DNA of 56,075 bases from Candidatus Binataceae bacterium (GCA_030041155.1 JASHOJ010000136.1:1-56075), one strand, 5' to 3'. Shown: positions 19,029 through 28,595, numbered from the stretch's first letter. A program made the numbers and translations. The notes: generated from the letters alone by a model not told the origin.

Positions 19029-19178
19029 AAGAATCAGGAGGGCGATGGTTTGGCACCCTCAGCCTCGCGTCACGGCGGGCGATGACATTTCCAAATCTCC
19101 GTTGCGTGCAAATAGATCGCGCGTGAGTTGCTGACTCGATTCCTCCACTCCGCGATCCAGAATTTAGGCGGAGTAATT

Positions 19179-20726
19179 CTATTTTGCTTGCCAGCGGAGG
19201 ATCGGCCGCCGCGCCGCCTCCGCTTCATCGACGCGCGAGAGCGCAAGCGTATGCGGCGCGCCCTTGACCAGGTCGGGATCGGTCAATGCTTCCTCGCGGA
19301 TTCGTTCCATGGCGGCGATAAATTCGTCGAGCACTTCTTTGGTCTCGGTCTCGGTCGGCTCGATCATCAGCGCGCCGTGCACCACCAGCGGGAAATAGAT
19401 AGTCGGCGGATGAATGCCGAAATCGAGCAGGCGCTTGGCAATTTCGAAGGTCGAGATACCGGCACTCTTCTCCAGATCGTGCTCTAGCACGCACTCGTGC
19501 ATCGAGGGTTCGGCCGACGCAGCGGGAAAATGCGCTTCCAGCCGCTTGCGGATATAGTTCGCGGAAAGAATCGCGGCGCGGCTCGCCTGCGCGAGTCCGT
19601 CGCCGCCAAGCGCGAGGATATACGCGTACGCGCGCACCAGCATCCCGAAATTTCCATGGAACGACCTGAGGCGTCCGATCGAATCGGGTCTCGCACAATC
19701 GAGAATCCATCCCGAGCCGGTTTTTTTGAGCCTCGGCACCGGCAGGAACGGCTCCAGCGCGCGGCTTACGCCGATTGGTCCTGCGCCCGGACCGCCGCCG
19801 CCGTGAGGAGTGGAGAAAGTTTTGTGTAGATTAAGCTGCACGATATCGGCGCCCATGTGGCCGGGCTTGGCGATTCCCATCAGCGCGTTCAGGTTCGCGC
19901 CGTCGATGTAGAGCAGGGCGCCTTTTTGATGCAGCGCCGCGGCGATCTCGGCAATCTGCGGCTCGAAAATTCCGAGCGTGTTCGGATTCGTGATCATCAT
20001 CGCGGCGGTGTCGCCATCGGCCAGGCGGCGCACCTCAGCGGCCTCGATAAAATCGCGCGCGTTCGACTTCGCGACCACCATCTCATAGCCGGCGAGCGTG
20101 CAACTGGCTGGATTGGTGCCGTGCGCGGTATCAGGAACGATAACCTTGCGCCGATTTTCACCGCGCTTGCGGAAATAAGCGCGCGCGCATAACAGCCCCG
20201 TCAGCTCGCCTTGCGCGCCGGCGGCAGGATGCAGCGATATCGCGTCCATCCCGGTGATCTCGGCGAGCGCCGCCTCGAGCCGCGCCATCAATTCGAGCGC
20301 GCCCGCCGCCAGATGCGCCGGTGTGCGCGGATGCAATCGCGTGAAGCCGGCAAGCGCCGCCACCTCATCGTTAAGCACGGGGTTGTACTTCATCGTGCAC
20401 GAACCCAGCGGATAGAACTGCAGTGCCTGCGCGAAATTCAGTTGCGACAGGCGCAGGAAATGGCGCGTCACTTGCGGCTCGCTGAGCTCGGGGAAGCCGG
20501 GCAGATCTTCGCGGCAGAGATCCGCGCCAAGAATGTCCGCGCCCGCTATCTGGCCCGGTTCGCGGCGCGGTACATCGGCGCCGACCCGTCCTTCGGCGGA
20601 AAGCTCGAAAAGCAGCGGAGTGAAAGGGCTGCGGCGATGGGCGTCGCGCGCGCGAGTGGCGCTGCCGTTGTGATGCGCAAGGCCTGCGGCCTTATTCGAT
20701 ATTTCGCCCGCCGTCGCCATCAGCAT
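19179..20726 (-). CDS. gcvPB: Glycine dehydrogenase (decarboxylating) subunit 2
   Basis: This is one half of the split PLP-dependent P-protein of the glycine cleavage system. The 515-residue protein carries the cofactor lysine in LNLHKTFSTPHGGGGPG, with FYPLGSCTMKYNP and PAAGAQGELTGLL, both typical of the beta subunit. The listed start overlaps the gcvPA stop by 7 bases. A second ATG at 20720 (TGATG overlap) is equally plausible. It is the last gene of gcvT-gcvPA-gcvPB. Confidence 0.95.
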   Translation of the reverse strand: MLMATAGEISNKAAGLAHHNGSATRARDAHRRSPFTPLLFELSAEGRVGADVPRREPGQIAGADILGADLCREDLPGFPELSEPQVTRHFLRLSQLNFAQALQFYPLGSCTMKYNPVLNDEVAALAGFTRLHPRTPAHLAAGALELMARLEAALAEITGMDAISLHPAAGAQGELTGLLCARAYFRKRGENRRKVIVPDTAHGTNPASCTLAGYEMVVAKSNARDFIEAAEVRRLADGDTAAMMITNPNTLGIFEPQIAEIAAALHQKGALLYIDGANLNALMGIAKPGHMGADIVQLNLHKTFSTPHGGGGPGAGPIGVSRALEPFLPVPRLKKTGSGWILDCARPDSIGRLRSFHGNFGMLVRAYAYILALGGDGLAQASRAAILSANYIRKRLEAHFPAASAEPSMHECVLEHDLEKSAGISTFEIAKRLLDFGIHPPTIYFPLVVHGALMIEPTETETKEVLDEFIAAMERIREEALTDPDLVKGAPHTLALSRVDEAEAARRPILRWQAK

Positions 20727-22069
20727 GCCTCCGCAAGAGCGCTGGCAAGCACGTCAAATTGATCGATCGTGTTCATTTCCGTGACAGCTACCAGGATTTC
20801 GCCGGCCAAGTCGGGATAGTCCGAGCCAAGCGGAACGCCGGCCAGGATCTTTCTTGCCTCCGCGGCTTTGAGCGCTGCCGCGGGATTGGGATGCGTGATC
20901 GCGAACTCGTTGAAGAACTGGCCGCTGAAGCGCCGCTTGATGCCGCGCGCGGCAAGCGCCTGTTGCGCGCGATGGGCGAGTTCGACGTTGCGCTCTGACA
21001 GTTCGCGGAGTCCGCGCCGGCCCATCTGCGCCAGATACACGGTTGCGGCAAGCGCGCAGAGCGAATGATTGGTGCATATGTTCGAGGTCGCGCGCTCGCG
21101 CCTGATGTGCTGCTCGCGCGTCGCGAGCGTCAGGCAGAAGGCGCGGCGACCGTCTCGATCGTGCGTCTGTCCGACCAGCCGCCCCGGTATCTGCCGGACG
21201 TTGGCGGCGCGCGCCGCCATAAAGCCCAGCCCCGGCCCGCCAAACTGAAGCGGCATCCCGAAGCTTTGCCCCTCGCCGACCACGATATCCGCGCCCAGGT
21301 CGCCCGGAGGCTTGAGCAGAGCAAGCGCTAGCGCCTCGGCGGTGGCGGAAATCGCGATCGCGCCCGCGCCATGAGCTATCTCGGCGACATTGCTGAACGG
21401 CTCGATTATGCCGAAGGCGTTCGGATAACCCGCGACCACGCACATCAGCGAATCGGTGGCGAGATCCGAGAGGGCATCGAGGTTGGTAGCGCCGCTTTGC
21501 GTATCGAACGGAACCTCCACGATTTCGACCGCGTCGAGCGCGCTCAAGTAAGTGCGAATTGCGGCGCGATAATCCGGCCACAGCGCGCGCGAAATCGCGA
21601 CCACGCGGCGGCGTGGAAGCAGTCGGCGCGCCATCAGCACCGCCTCGGCGGCTGCGGAGGCGCCGTCGTACATGCTGGCGTTGGCGGTCTCCATCGCGGT
21701 GAGCTGGGTGATAAGGGTCTGGAACTCGAAAATCGCCTGAGTGGTGCCCTGGCTCGCCTCGGGCTGATAGGGCGTGTAGCTGGTTGCAAATTCAGCGCGT
21801 GCGGTAATCGCGCGTACTGCCGCCGGCACATAATGGTCGTAGTAACCGGCGCCAAGAAAGCTCACAAAGCCGCTTGCGCCGTCGTTCGCCGCCGCCAGAG
21901 CCGCCATCTCGCGGGCGACCTCGGCCTCGCACGCGCCGGGCGCAAGATTGATCCTGGCGCGGGAACGCAAATCCTCGGGCACGTGTGCGACCAGCGCATC
22001 GAGGTTCTCCACGCCGATCGTTTTGAGCATCGAGGCTACGTCGGCTTCAGTCTGGGGCATGAATCTCAT
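20720..22069 (-). CDS. gcvPA: Glycine dehydrogenase (decarboxylating) subunit 1
   Basis: The alpha-type half of the split glycine decarboxylase, 449 residues from the ATG at 22069 (MRFMPQTEADVASML). Recognisable parts are FLGAGYYDHYVPAAVR, TSYTPYQPEASQGTTQAIFE, MYDGASAAAEA and GGPGLGFMA. It lacks the PLP lysine motif, as expected for this subunit. The frame is open to 22249, but that would overlap gcvT and give an abnormal basic extension, so I rejected it. Confidence 0.95.
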   Translation of the reverse strand: MRFMPQTEADVASMLKTIGVENLDALVAHVPEDLRSRARINLAPGACEAEVAREMAALAAANDGASGFVSFLGAGYYDHYVPAAVRAITARAEFATSYTPYQPEASQGTTQAIFEFQTLITQLTAMETANASMYDGASAAAEAVLMARRLLPRRRVVAISRALWPDYRAAIRTYLSALDAVEIVEVPFDTQSGATNLDALSDLATDSLMCVVAGYPNAFGIIEPFSNVAEIAHGAGAIAISATAEALALALLKPPGDLGADIVVGEGQSFGMPLQFGGPGLGFMAARAANVRQIPGRLVGQTHDRDGRRAFCLTLATREQHIRRERATSNICTNHSLCALAATVYLAQMGRRGLRELSERNVELAHRAQQALAARGIKRRFSGQFFNEFAITHPNPAAALKAAEARKILAGVPLGSDYPDLAGEILVAVTEMNTIDQFDVLASALAEAC

Positions 22070-22130
22070 CGAATTATGATTCGGCAACGGCCGTTTTCCT
22101 TTCGCATTGTGGTCTGGAGCGACTTCATTT

Positions 22131-23270
22131 TCATGCTTGAGCTCGCGCGTCGCCGCGTCGATAGAACGGGAGCTTTGCGAGCGACGCCGCTGCCGCTCGA
22201 TTGCGGATTTCGACTGCGTAAGCGCCGGTGTCCGACCCCGGTTGGTCACTGGTGTTATTCTCGGCGGCGCGGGTCAGATAACCCATCGCTATGGGGCGTT
22301 TAAGCCACGGCGCGAAAGTGCCGCTGGTGACAGTTCCCGCCGGACGTCCGTCGCGCAGGATACGGTAGCCTTGGCGCGCGACACTGCGCGCATCGTCGGT
22401 CATCAGCCCGCTAAGCTGCCGCTGCGTTCCGTTATCGTGTTGCGCGCGCAAGACCGGCTCGCCGATAAAGTCGCGCTTTAATTTTACGAACGCGCCAAGC
22501 CGCGCTTCGATCGGTGAGATGCCGCGATCGAGCTCGTGGCCGTAAAGCGGAAGCCCGGCTTCGAGCCTTAAGGTGTCCCGCGCGCCAAGCCCGCATGGCA
22601 CGACGCCAAGATCCTTGCCACAGTCGAGCAGAGCCTCGAACAGGATGGCGGCCGCGCTGGGATCGAGAAAAAACTCGAACCCGTCCTCGCCGGTATACCC
22701 GGTGCGAGCGGCAAGGCATCTGATTCCGGCAAGAGTGAATTCGGCAACGCCGAAGCGCGGCAGACTGGCTATGGGATCGCGAGTAAGGCGCGCTGAAATT
22801 TCCGCGGCGCGCGGCCCCTGGATCGCAACCAGTGCGGTTGCGGCGCTTATGTCCTCGAAATCCGCGCGCGCGCCCGCGCGATTCAGCTCCATCAGCCAAT
22901 CGCGGTCGGAATCGATATTCGAGGCATTGACGCACAGGAGATAGCGATCGCTTGCGATTCGATAGACGATCAGATCGTCCAGCGTGCCGCCATCGGCGGC
23001 GCACATGATCGTATACTGCGCCTGATTTTCGCGCATCCGCGCGGCGGAGTTGGTAAATGCGCGCTCAAGCAGGGCGATCGCACGCGGTCCGCGCAACTCG
23101 AACTCGCCCATGTGGCTCAGGTCGAAAATTCCGGCGGCGGAGCGAACCGCGAGATGCTCCTCGATAATGCCGAGGTAGCTTAGTGGCATTTCAAAACCAC
23201 CGAAAATCGTCATCCGCGCGCCGAGTTTTTGGTGGAGGGGATACAGAGCGGTGCGCATCTGCGCCGTCAT
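22131..23270 (-). CDS. gcvT: Glycine cleavage system aminomethyltransferase (T-protein)
   Basis: GcvT moves the methylene group from the aminomethyl-H-protein to tetrahydrofolate. The 379-residue protein has GGFEMPLSYLGIIEEHLAVR, FDLSHMGEFELRG, RTGYTGEDGFEFF, CGLGARDTLRLEAGLPLYGHEL and TSGTFAPWLKRPIAMGYL, all family hallmarks. It is the first gene of the gcv operon. No ribosome binding site is visible before the ATG; instead a 16-bp palindrome sits 3 bases upstream. gcvH, usually between gcvT and gcvPA, is absent. Confidence 0.96.
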   Translation of the reverse strand: MTAQMRTALYPLHQKLGARMTIFGGFEMPLSYLGIIEEHLAVRSAAGIFDLSHMGEFELRGPRAIALLERAFTNSAARMRENQAQYTIMCAADGGTLDDLIVYRIASDRYLLCVNASNIDSDRDWLMELNRAGARADFEDISAATALVAIQGPRAAEISARLTRDPIASLPRFGVAEFTLAGIRCLAARTGYTGEDGFEFFLDPSAAAILFEALLDCGKDLGVVPCGLGARDTLRLEAGLPLYGHELDRGISPIEARLGAFVKLKRDFIGEPVLRAQHDNGTQRQLSGLMTDDARSVARQGYRILRDGRPAGTVTSGTFAPWLKRPIAMGYLTRAAENNTSDQPGSDTGAYAVEIRNRAAAASLAKLPFYRRGDARAQA

Positions 23271-23273
23271 CGG

Positions 23274-23289
23274 CTGATAAATTTATCAG
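23274..23289. promoter_or_regulatory. 16-bp perfect palindrome next to gcvT start
   Basis: CTGATAAATTTATCAG is fully self-complementary and AT-rich in a GC-rich context. It lies 3 bases upstream of the gcvT start and about 100 bases upstream of folD, inside the divergent promoter region. It could be an operator for a dimeric regulator or contain a -10 element of gcvT. The function is inferred only. Confidence 0.55.
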
Positions 23290-23368
23290 AGCGCGGGATC
23301 GGCAACGAGGCAAGTGCGGCTCGACTGCCCACAGCGATTATCCACAGCGGCTTGCCCGGCGAGAGGCA

Positions 23369-23377
23369 TGCTATATT
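23369..23377 (+). promoter_or_regulatory. Extended -10 promoter candidate for folD
   Basis: TGCTATATT is an extended -10 element (TGn plus a near-consensus hexamer) with a weak upstream region. Predicted transcription would start about 8 bases before the folD ATG, leaving almost no untranslated leader. Confidence 0.4.
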
Positions 23378-23391
23378 CGAGTGGGTTCGCG

Positions 23392-24294
23392 ATGGCAGCG
23401 ATAATCATGGATGGGCGGGCGCTCGGCGCGCATCTGATGCCCGAGCTGATCCGCAATGGCGCCGAGCTACGCGATCGCTATCGCGTGGTGCCGATGCTCG
23501 CCGCGATAATGGTCGGCGACAATCCGGCCTCGCGCCAATACGTCAAAAACAAGCGCAAGATGGCTGAGCAGCTTGGGTTTGAGAGCCGGGTGGTGCAGAT
23601 CGCCGAATCCGAAGCCAACACCGAGGCGATGCTCACGCTGCTGCACGACCTTGGCGGCGATCCGCATACGACCGGAATTCTTTTGCAGGTTCCGGTGCCC
23701 GATTCGCTCGATCGGTTTCGGCTGTTCGACGCCATTGCGCCGCTAAAGGACGTGGACGGGGTCGGCGCGTCTTCGGTAAGCGGCTTCTATAGAGGAGAGT
23801 GGGGACGTTTTCTTCCCTGCACGCCGCGCGGAGTTCTGGAACTGCTCGATTACTACAAAGTGCCGGTCGATGGCGCGCGCGCGGCGGTTATCGGTCGCAG
23901 CGATATCGCGGGCAAACCGGCGGCGCTGATTCTCGGCGGGCGGCTGCGCAATGCGACCGTGACTTGGTGTCATCGCCATACCCGGAATCTGGCCGCGATC
24001 TGCCGCGAATCCGACTTGATCGTTTCCTGTGTCGGCGCGGATACCGGGCGCGAGTTTTTGATCACCGCCGACATGGTGAAGCCCGGCGCGTGTGTGATCG
24101 ACGTCGGATTCCGGCGCATCGGCCCCGGCAAGTTCGCGGGCGACGTGGATTTCGAGGCGGTAAGGAACGTCGCGGGATGGGTGACCCTCAATCCGGGCGG
24201 CACCGGACCGATGACGGTGGTTGCGCTGATGCAGAACCTGATCGACGCGGCGCGCTATCAGCTCGGACTCGATCGCGCTCAGTATTCGCTCTAG
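23392..24294 (+). CDS. folD: Methylenetetrahydrofolate dehydrogenase/methenyltetrahydrofolate cyclohydrolase
   Basis: FolD interconverts 5,10-methylene-, methenyl- and 10-formyl-tetrahydrofolate with NADP. 300 residues from the ATG at 23392, giving the usual opening MAAIIMDGRALG. Conserved features are the Tyr/Lys pair in YVKNKRK, LLQVPVPDS, PLKDVDGV, the dinucleotide motif GRSDIAGKPAALIL, and NPGGTGPMTVVALM (Thr where Val is usual). Divergent from gcvT, whose product supplies methylene-tetrahydrofolate, so shared regulation is likely. Confidence 0.95.
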   Translation: MAAIIMDGRALGAHLMPELIRNGAELRDRYRVVPMLAAIMVGDNPASRQYVKNKRKMAEQLGFESRVVQIAESEANTEAMLTLLHDLGGDPHTTGILLQVPVPDSLDRFRLFDAIAPLKDVDGVGASSVSGFYRGEWGRFLPCTPRGVLELLDYYKVPVDGARAAVIGRSDIAGKPAALILGGRLRNATVTWCHRHTRNLAAICRESDLIVSCVGADTGREFLITADMVKPGACVIDVGFRRIGPGKFAGDVDFEAVRNVAGWVTLNPGGTGPMTVVALMQNLIDAARYQLGLDRAQYSL

Positions 24295-24320
24295 CGCGGC
24301 GTTGCGGCGCGCGTGCGCCG

Positions 24321-26279
24321 CTACGGCTTGGTAGGCGGTCCCGGAGTAGTCGGCGTCTTGACCGGGACCGCGGTGCCCACGAATTCGGTGATACTGTTGG
24401 ATTGGAAAATTGGAATCCACAGGTTGCCGGATTCATCCACCGCCGGAATTTCTGGATAATTGAAGTTGCTGCCCGGCGGGCTGAAGTTCAGTCCTGTGCA
24501 CCCGGCCGCGGAGCATCCCGCAAGCAACTCGCTGACGTTGTTTCCGTAGTCGTTGGACACCCATAGGTTTGCGGCACCATCCAGCACCATGAGCGGTAGA
24601 TCGAATTCGGCGCCGGTTTGCGCTTGCGTGAAGTTCAGCCCGTCCGCGTAGCTGCTCGAAGCGGTTAGCTCGCTGATGCTGCCGCCGCCGGCTGGCGGAG
24701 CATTCGATACCCAAACATTGGCGGAACTATCGAGCGCAATACTGAATGGATAGTTAAATTGGGCGCCTGCGGCCGAGAAGACGCTGGCGGTACTATAGCC
24801 GCCCGATGCGAGCAGTTCCGCGACAGTATTATTATCGACATTCGTCACCCATATGTTGTCAGAGCTGTCGATTACGAGGCCGACTGGTGCGTCAAATGTC
24901 GTCTCGTTTGGATCGAACGAGATGCCGGTTTGGTAGCCGCTCGCAGCGGTGAGTTCGCTCACCGCGCTTCCCGCGTTGGCAATCCAGAGGTTCTGCGCAT
25001 CATCGAAAGCCATCTCCTGAGGTGTGAGCAAATAAGCTTCGGCGGGTGCGAAACTCTGGCCCTGAGTGTAGCCACTTGATGCGGTCAGCTCTCCTATGGT
25101 GTCGGGCTGAACGCCTACCCATACATTGCCGGCGCTGTCGATCGCGATTCCGCTCGAATTTGTAATTCCGGCGGCCGCAGGAGCGAAATTAAAGCCGGTG
25201 CTGTAGGCACTGGCCGCGGTCAGTTCGCTGACGCCCGCCCCCAAACCGTTCGTCGACCACACGTTGCCGCCCGAATCAATTGCAACGATTCCCGGGCCAT
25301 CAAGATCCGCTGCTGCCGGCGCGAAATTGAGCGCAAGGATGAAGCTGTCCGGCGCGGCCGTGAGATTGGGCGTAAAGGGCGGACCGGCCGGCTGGAGGGC
25401 GAACAGCGTTGCTGCGTTATTGGCGGGATTGCGCACGATGTCGGCGGTCGCGGCCAGCGTGTTCAGCGGAGTTTGGCCACCCGGCGGCGTCGCATCGGTC
25501 AGAAGGCTGCTGCACTGCGACGAGCCGGTCTCGGTTTGCACGCAGCTCGCCAGGATGTTGGCGAGCGTGTTCATCTGCTCCAGCCCGCCACAGTTGGCGT
25601 TCGGTGTGCCGCCGGTGCAGGTCGCGGCGATACTCTCAAGCAAGGCGCCCGGAGAGCCGGTGGTGGAATCAGCCAGATTCTCATTTAGCTGATTTAGCGC
25701 ATCGGCGAAGCCGGTAGCGTTGCTACTCGGCGCGCCGATAATCGCGCCCGAAGAATCGATGAACTGCTGGAGCGCGAATTCGGTCGCGACGGTCGTGAAC
25801 TCGTTGACCGTTACCGAAGGGGGAATCGCGTTCGACTCGCCCTCGATCGCGAGCAGCTTTATCGCCGTGTTGGTATCAGCGCCCGCGTCTCCGCCGGCCG
25901 CGACCACATAGAGGAGCGTCGGTGTGGAAGGCGCGTTATAAGCTATCGTGTAGCCGCCCGAGTCATCGGTCGTCGCACTGCCCAGCGACATCGCGCCCGA
26001 TCCATAGCCGCTGCTGCCTGCTGCATAGAGCGTAACCGCCGAGCCGGAGATCGGCGCGGTCCCTCCCTGCACGACTCCGGAGAGGCTGGCGTTAGGCGGT
26101 GTCGGGGTTGGCGTCGCCGTCGGGGTGGGAGTCGGCTTCTTGTGATGCTCCGATGAAGATCCAGAGTTCCCGCACGCAGTCACAAGCATGCTCATCGCGA
26201 CGAGGATCGGAACGACTGCTGCGAGTTTTAAGCGGTTGATTGATGTTGACGTGGAACGATTCTGGAATCCCCTCCGCAC
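24321..26279 (-). CDS. Lipoprotein with seven-repeat NHL/Vgb-like beta-propeller
   Basis: 652 residues. A GTG start has GGGGAGGA at a proper distance. The signal peptide ends in lipobox LVTAC (Cys about 36), then a Ser/His and Pro/Thr linker (PTPTPTATPTPTP), then a possible surface domain. The second half has seven repeats of the form D-x-x-x-N-[VLI]-W-[VI] followed by ELTASSGY-x-x-G: GGNVWSTN, AGNVWVGV, AQNLWIAN, SDNIWVTN, SANVWVSN, AANLWVSN and SGNLWIPI. Seven units predict a closed seven-bladed propeller like NHL or streptogramin-lyase folds. Catalytic residues of Vgb are not evident, so a binding or structural role is more likely. Confidence 0.82.
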   Translation of the reverse strand: MRRGFQNRSTSTSINRLKLAAVVPILVAMSMLVTACGNSGSSSEHHKKPTPTPTATPTPTPPNASLSGVVQGGTAPISGSAVTLYAAGSSGYGSGAMSLGSATTDDSGGYTIAYNAPSTPTLLYVVAAGGDAGADTNTAIKLLAIEGESNAIPPSVTVNEFTTVATEFALQQFIDSSGAIIGAPSSNATGFADALNQLNENLADSTTGSPGALLESIAATCTGGTPNANCGGLEQMNTLANILASCVQTETGSSQCSSLLTDATPPGGQTPLNTLAATADIVRNPANNAATLFALQPAGPPFTPNLTAAPDSFILALNFAPAAADLDGPGIVAIDSGGNVWSTNGLGAGVSELTAASAYSTGFNFAPAAAGITNSSGIAIDSAGNVWVGVQPDTIGELTASSGYTQGQSFAPAEAYLLTPQEMAFDDAQNLWIANAGSAVSELTAASGYQTGISFDPNETTFDAPVGLVIDSSDNIWVTNVDNNTVAELLASGGYSTASVFSAAGAQFNYPFSIALDSSANVWVSNAPPAGGGSISELTASSSYADGLNFTQAQTGAEFDLPLMVLDGAANLWVSNDYGNNVSELLAGCSAAGCTGLNFSPPGSNFNYPEIPAVDESGNLWIPIFQSNSITEFVGTAVPVKTPTTPGPPTKP

Positions 26280-26523
26280 TTGCGGTTCCTCCCCTAGCGT
26301 AGGCTGCTACTAAAAGCATACAACAGCATCCGGTTTCAACTGATAGCTTTCATCTGCGTTAAAGAGTACGGGCTTGCAGCGAAGAAAGAGATCGGAATTC
26401 TTTGCGCGGCTGTGCGAAAGCGTGATGCCTGGTGGCACTGCCGACTCTTTGCTCCTGTGCCGGATTCATCTAGTTTGGGCGGGATCGCTCCGCGCGAAGC
26501 CTGAGTATCCGGCCCTCTGATCG

Positions 26524-28584
26524 ATGCCCGAGCCCAATCAAAAGCCCAACGGAAAATCCGAGCCGCCGCGGCGGACGCTGACGGAGATAATCGTCGGTCC
26601 GGCGCGCAACGTGCGTGATCCGGGAATTTTTCACTCGATTTCGCTGATCGCGTTTCTGGCCTGGGTCGGGCTCGGGTCCGACGGCCTGAGCTCGTCGTGC
26701 TACGGCCCGGAGGAGGCATTTCTGGCGCTCGGGCCGCATCAGTACATGGCGATCTTCCTCGCGATGCTGACGGCGCTGACGGTGTTCGTGATTTCAGCGT
26801 CGTACTCGCAGACGATCGACCTGTTTCCGACCGGCGGCGGCGGTTACCTGGTGGCGAGCAAGCTGCTCGGACCGTACGCGGGCGTGGTATCGGGATGTGC
26901 GCTGGTTATCGATTATGTGCTCACGATTTCGGTCTCGATCGCGAGCGGGGCCGACGCAATCTTCAGCTTCCTGCCGGTTTCGATCCTGTGGCTGAAGTTC
27001 TGGGTCTGTATCGCGGTCGTGATTCTGATGGTGGGGATGAACCTGCGCGGGGTGAAGGAATCGGTGATCTCGCTGCTGCCGATTTTTATCGCCTTCGTGA
27101 TCATGCACTTGTGGCTGGTGGGGTTTGCGCTGGCCTCTCGCGCTTTCGAGTTTCCGACCATCATTCACGGCGCGATCGTCGAGACCCGCCGCAACTTCGA
27201 CGCCCTGGGATTTATCGCGATGGCGGCGATTTTCTTCCGCGCCTACAGCATGGGCGGCGGCACCTATACCGGAATCGAAGCGGTCAGCAACGGCCTGCCG
27301 ATTCTGCGCGAGCCGCGGACCGTGACCGGCAAGCGCACGATGCTGTACATGGCGTTTTCGCTCGCGTTTATCGCCGGCGGAATCCTTATCGGCTACCTGC
27401 TGGAGAATGTCGGGCCGGAGCACGGCAAGACCCTCAACGCGGTGATGTTCGACCATATTGCGGCGCACTGGACGCTGGGCGGCATCAACGTCGGCGTGCC
27501 GATAATCACCTTCACTCTCATCACCGAGGGCGCACTGTTGTTCGTCGCCGCGCAGACTGGATTTATCGATGGGCCGCGGGTGCTGGCCACGATGGCGACC
27601 GACCGATGGCTGCCGCGGCGGTTCGCGAATTTAAGCGGCAGGCTGGTCACCCAGGACGGCGTGATCGCGATGGCGGGCGCGGCAATTCTGATCCTGGCCG
27701 GAACCCGCGCACGGGTCGGAATCCTAGTGATCCTGTATGCGATCAACGTGTTCGTGACCTTTACCCTGTCGCAGCTTGGGATGTCGGTGCATTGGTGGAC
27801 CAGCCGTAAGAGCGAGCCGCGATGGAAGCGCAAGCTGGCTGTCAACGGCGTCGGATGCATCTTCACCTTTGCGATCCTGATGCTCACGCTGGTGCTCAAA
27901 TTCTACGAGGGCGGATGGGTCACGGTCGCGATCACGGGCGCGCTGATTCTCGTCTGCTACCTGGTCCGGCGCCAATACCTGCGCGTTACGCGCGCGCTCT
28001 CGCGCCTGGAAGTCGAAATCACCCCCAAGCTCTATGCCGCCGAGCATCGGCAGGCGCCCGAGCGCAATCCCGACGCACCCACGGCGGTGATGCTGGTGGA
28101 GGGCTTCAACGGACTGGGACTTGCCACGCTTTTGTCGCTCACTGAACTGTTCAGCGAGGAGTTCCGCAACATCGTGTTCGCCAGCGTTGGCGAGGTCGAT
28201 TCGGCGCAGATGAAAGGGCCGGAAGAGGTCCGAGCGCTGGAAGAGCGGGTGGCGGGCGATCTTGAGGAATACAGCCGGTTCGCGAGCGACCTCGGGCTTC
28301 ATCCTGAAATTCGATCCGCGATCGGCCCAGACGTGGTGCTTGAGCTAAGGCGGCTGTGCGTGGATATCGCGCACGAGTTCTCGCACGTGGTGTTTTTCGC
28401 GGGCAAGCTGGTGTTCGCGGATCATCCAACCAGCTTCTTCTACCGCTTCCTGCACAACCATACGTCGGTCGAACTTCAGAACTGGCTTCAGCTCTATGGT
28501 CTCAGCCTGGTGATTCTGCCGATTCGGGTTGGCGGTGAGCCGCTGGACTTGCCGGAAGCGCCGCCGGTGCGCGCCTCCGCATAG
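26524..28584 (+). CDS. APC-superfamily permease, KimA-like potassium uptake candidate
   Basis: 686 residues: a cytosolic N-terminus, about 12 hydrophobic helices, and a soluble C-terminal domain of about 180 residues. The start of the membrane part, AWVGLGSDGLSSSCYGPEEAF, is close to the motif of KimA/YdaO-type APC permeases, which import potassium in Bacillus. FPTGGGGYLVASKLLGPYAG and GGGTYTGIEAVSNGLP fit the APC fold. Amino-acid transport remains an alternative. I looked for a ydaO-type riboswitch upstream and did not see one. It converges with the glycosyltransferase gene, leaving 11 bases between stops. Confidence 0.75.
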   Translation: MPEPNQKPNGKSEPPRRTLTEIIVGPARNVRDPGIFHSISLIAFLAWVGLGSDGLSSSCYGPEEAFLALGPHQYMAIFLAMLTALTVFVISASYSQTIDLFPTGGGGYLVASKLLGPYAGVVSGCALVIDYVLTISVSIASGADAIFSFLPVSILWLKFWVCIAVVILMVGMNLRGVKESVISLLPIFIAFVIMHLWLVGFALASRAFEFPTIIHGAIVETRRNFDALGFIAMAAIFFRAYSMGGGTYTGIEAVSNGLPILREPRTVTGKRTMLYMAFSLAFIAGGILIGYLLENVGPEHGKTLNAVMFDHIAAHWTLGGINVGVPIITFTLITEGALLFVAAQTGFIDGPRVLATMATDRWLPRRFANLSGRLVTQDGVIAMAGAAILILAGTRARVGILVILYAINVFVTFTLSQLGMSVHWWTSRKSEPRWKRKLAVNGVGCIFTFAILMLTLVLKFYEGGWVTVAITGALILVCYLVRRQYLRVTRALSRLEVEITPKLYAAEHRQAPERNPDAPTAVMLVEGFNGLGLATLLSLTELFSEEFRNIVFASVGEVDSAQMKGPEEVRALEERVAGDLEEYSRFASDLGLHPEIRSAIGPDVVLELRRLCVDIAHEFSHVVFFAGKLVFADHPTSFFYRFLHNHTSVELQNWLQLYGLSLVILPIRVGGEPLDLPEAPPVRASA

Positions 28585-28595
28585 ATGCGGCGGCG

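Noticed and set aside
26280..26523. c-di-AMP (ydaO) riboswitch before the KimA-like gene
   Set aside because: I could not find the conserved core sequences or a convincing set of helices.
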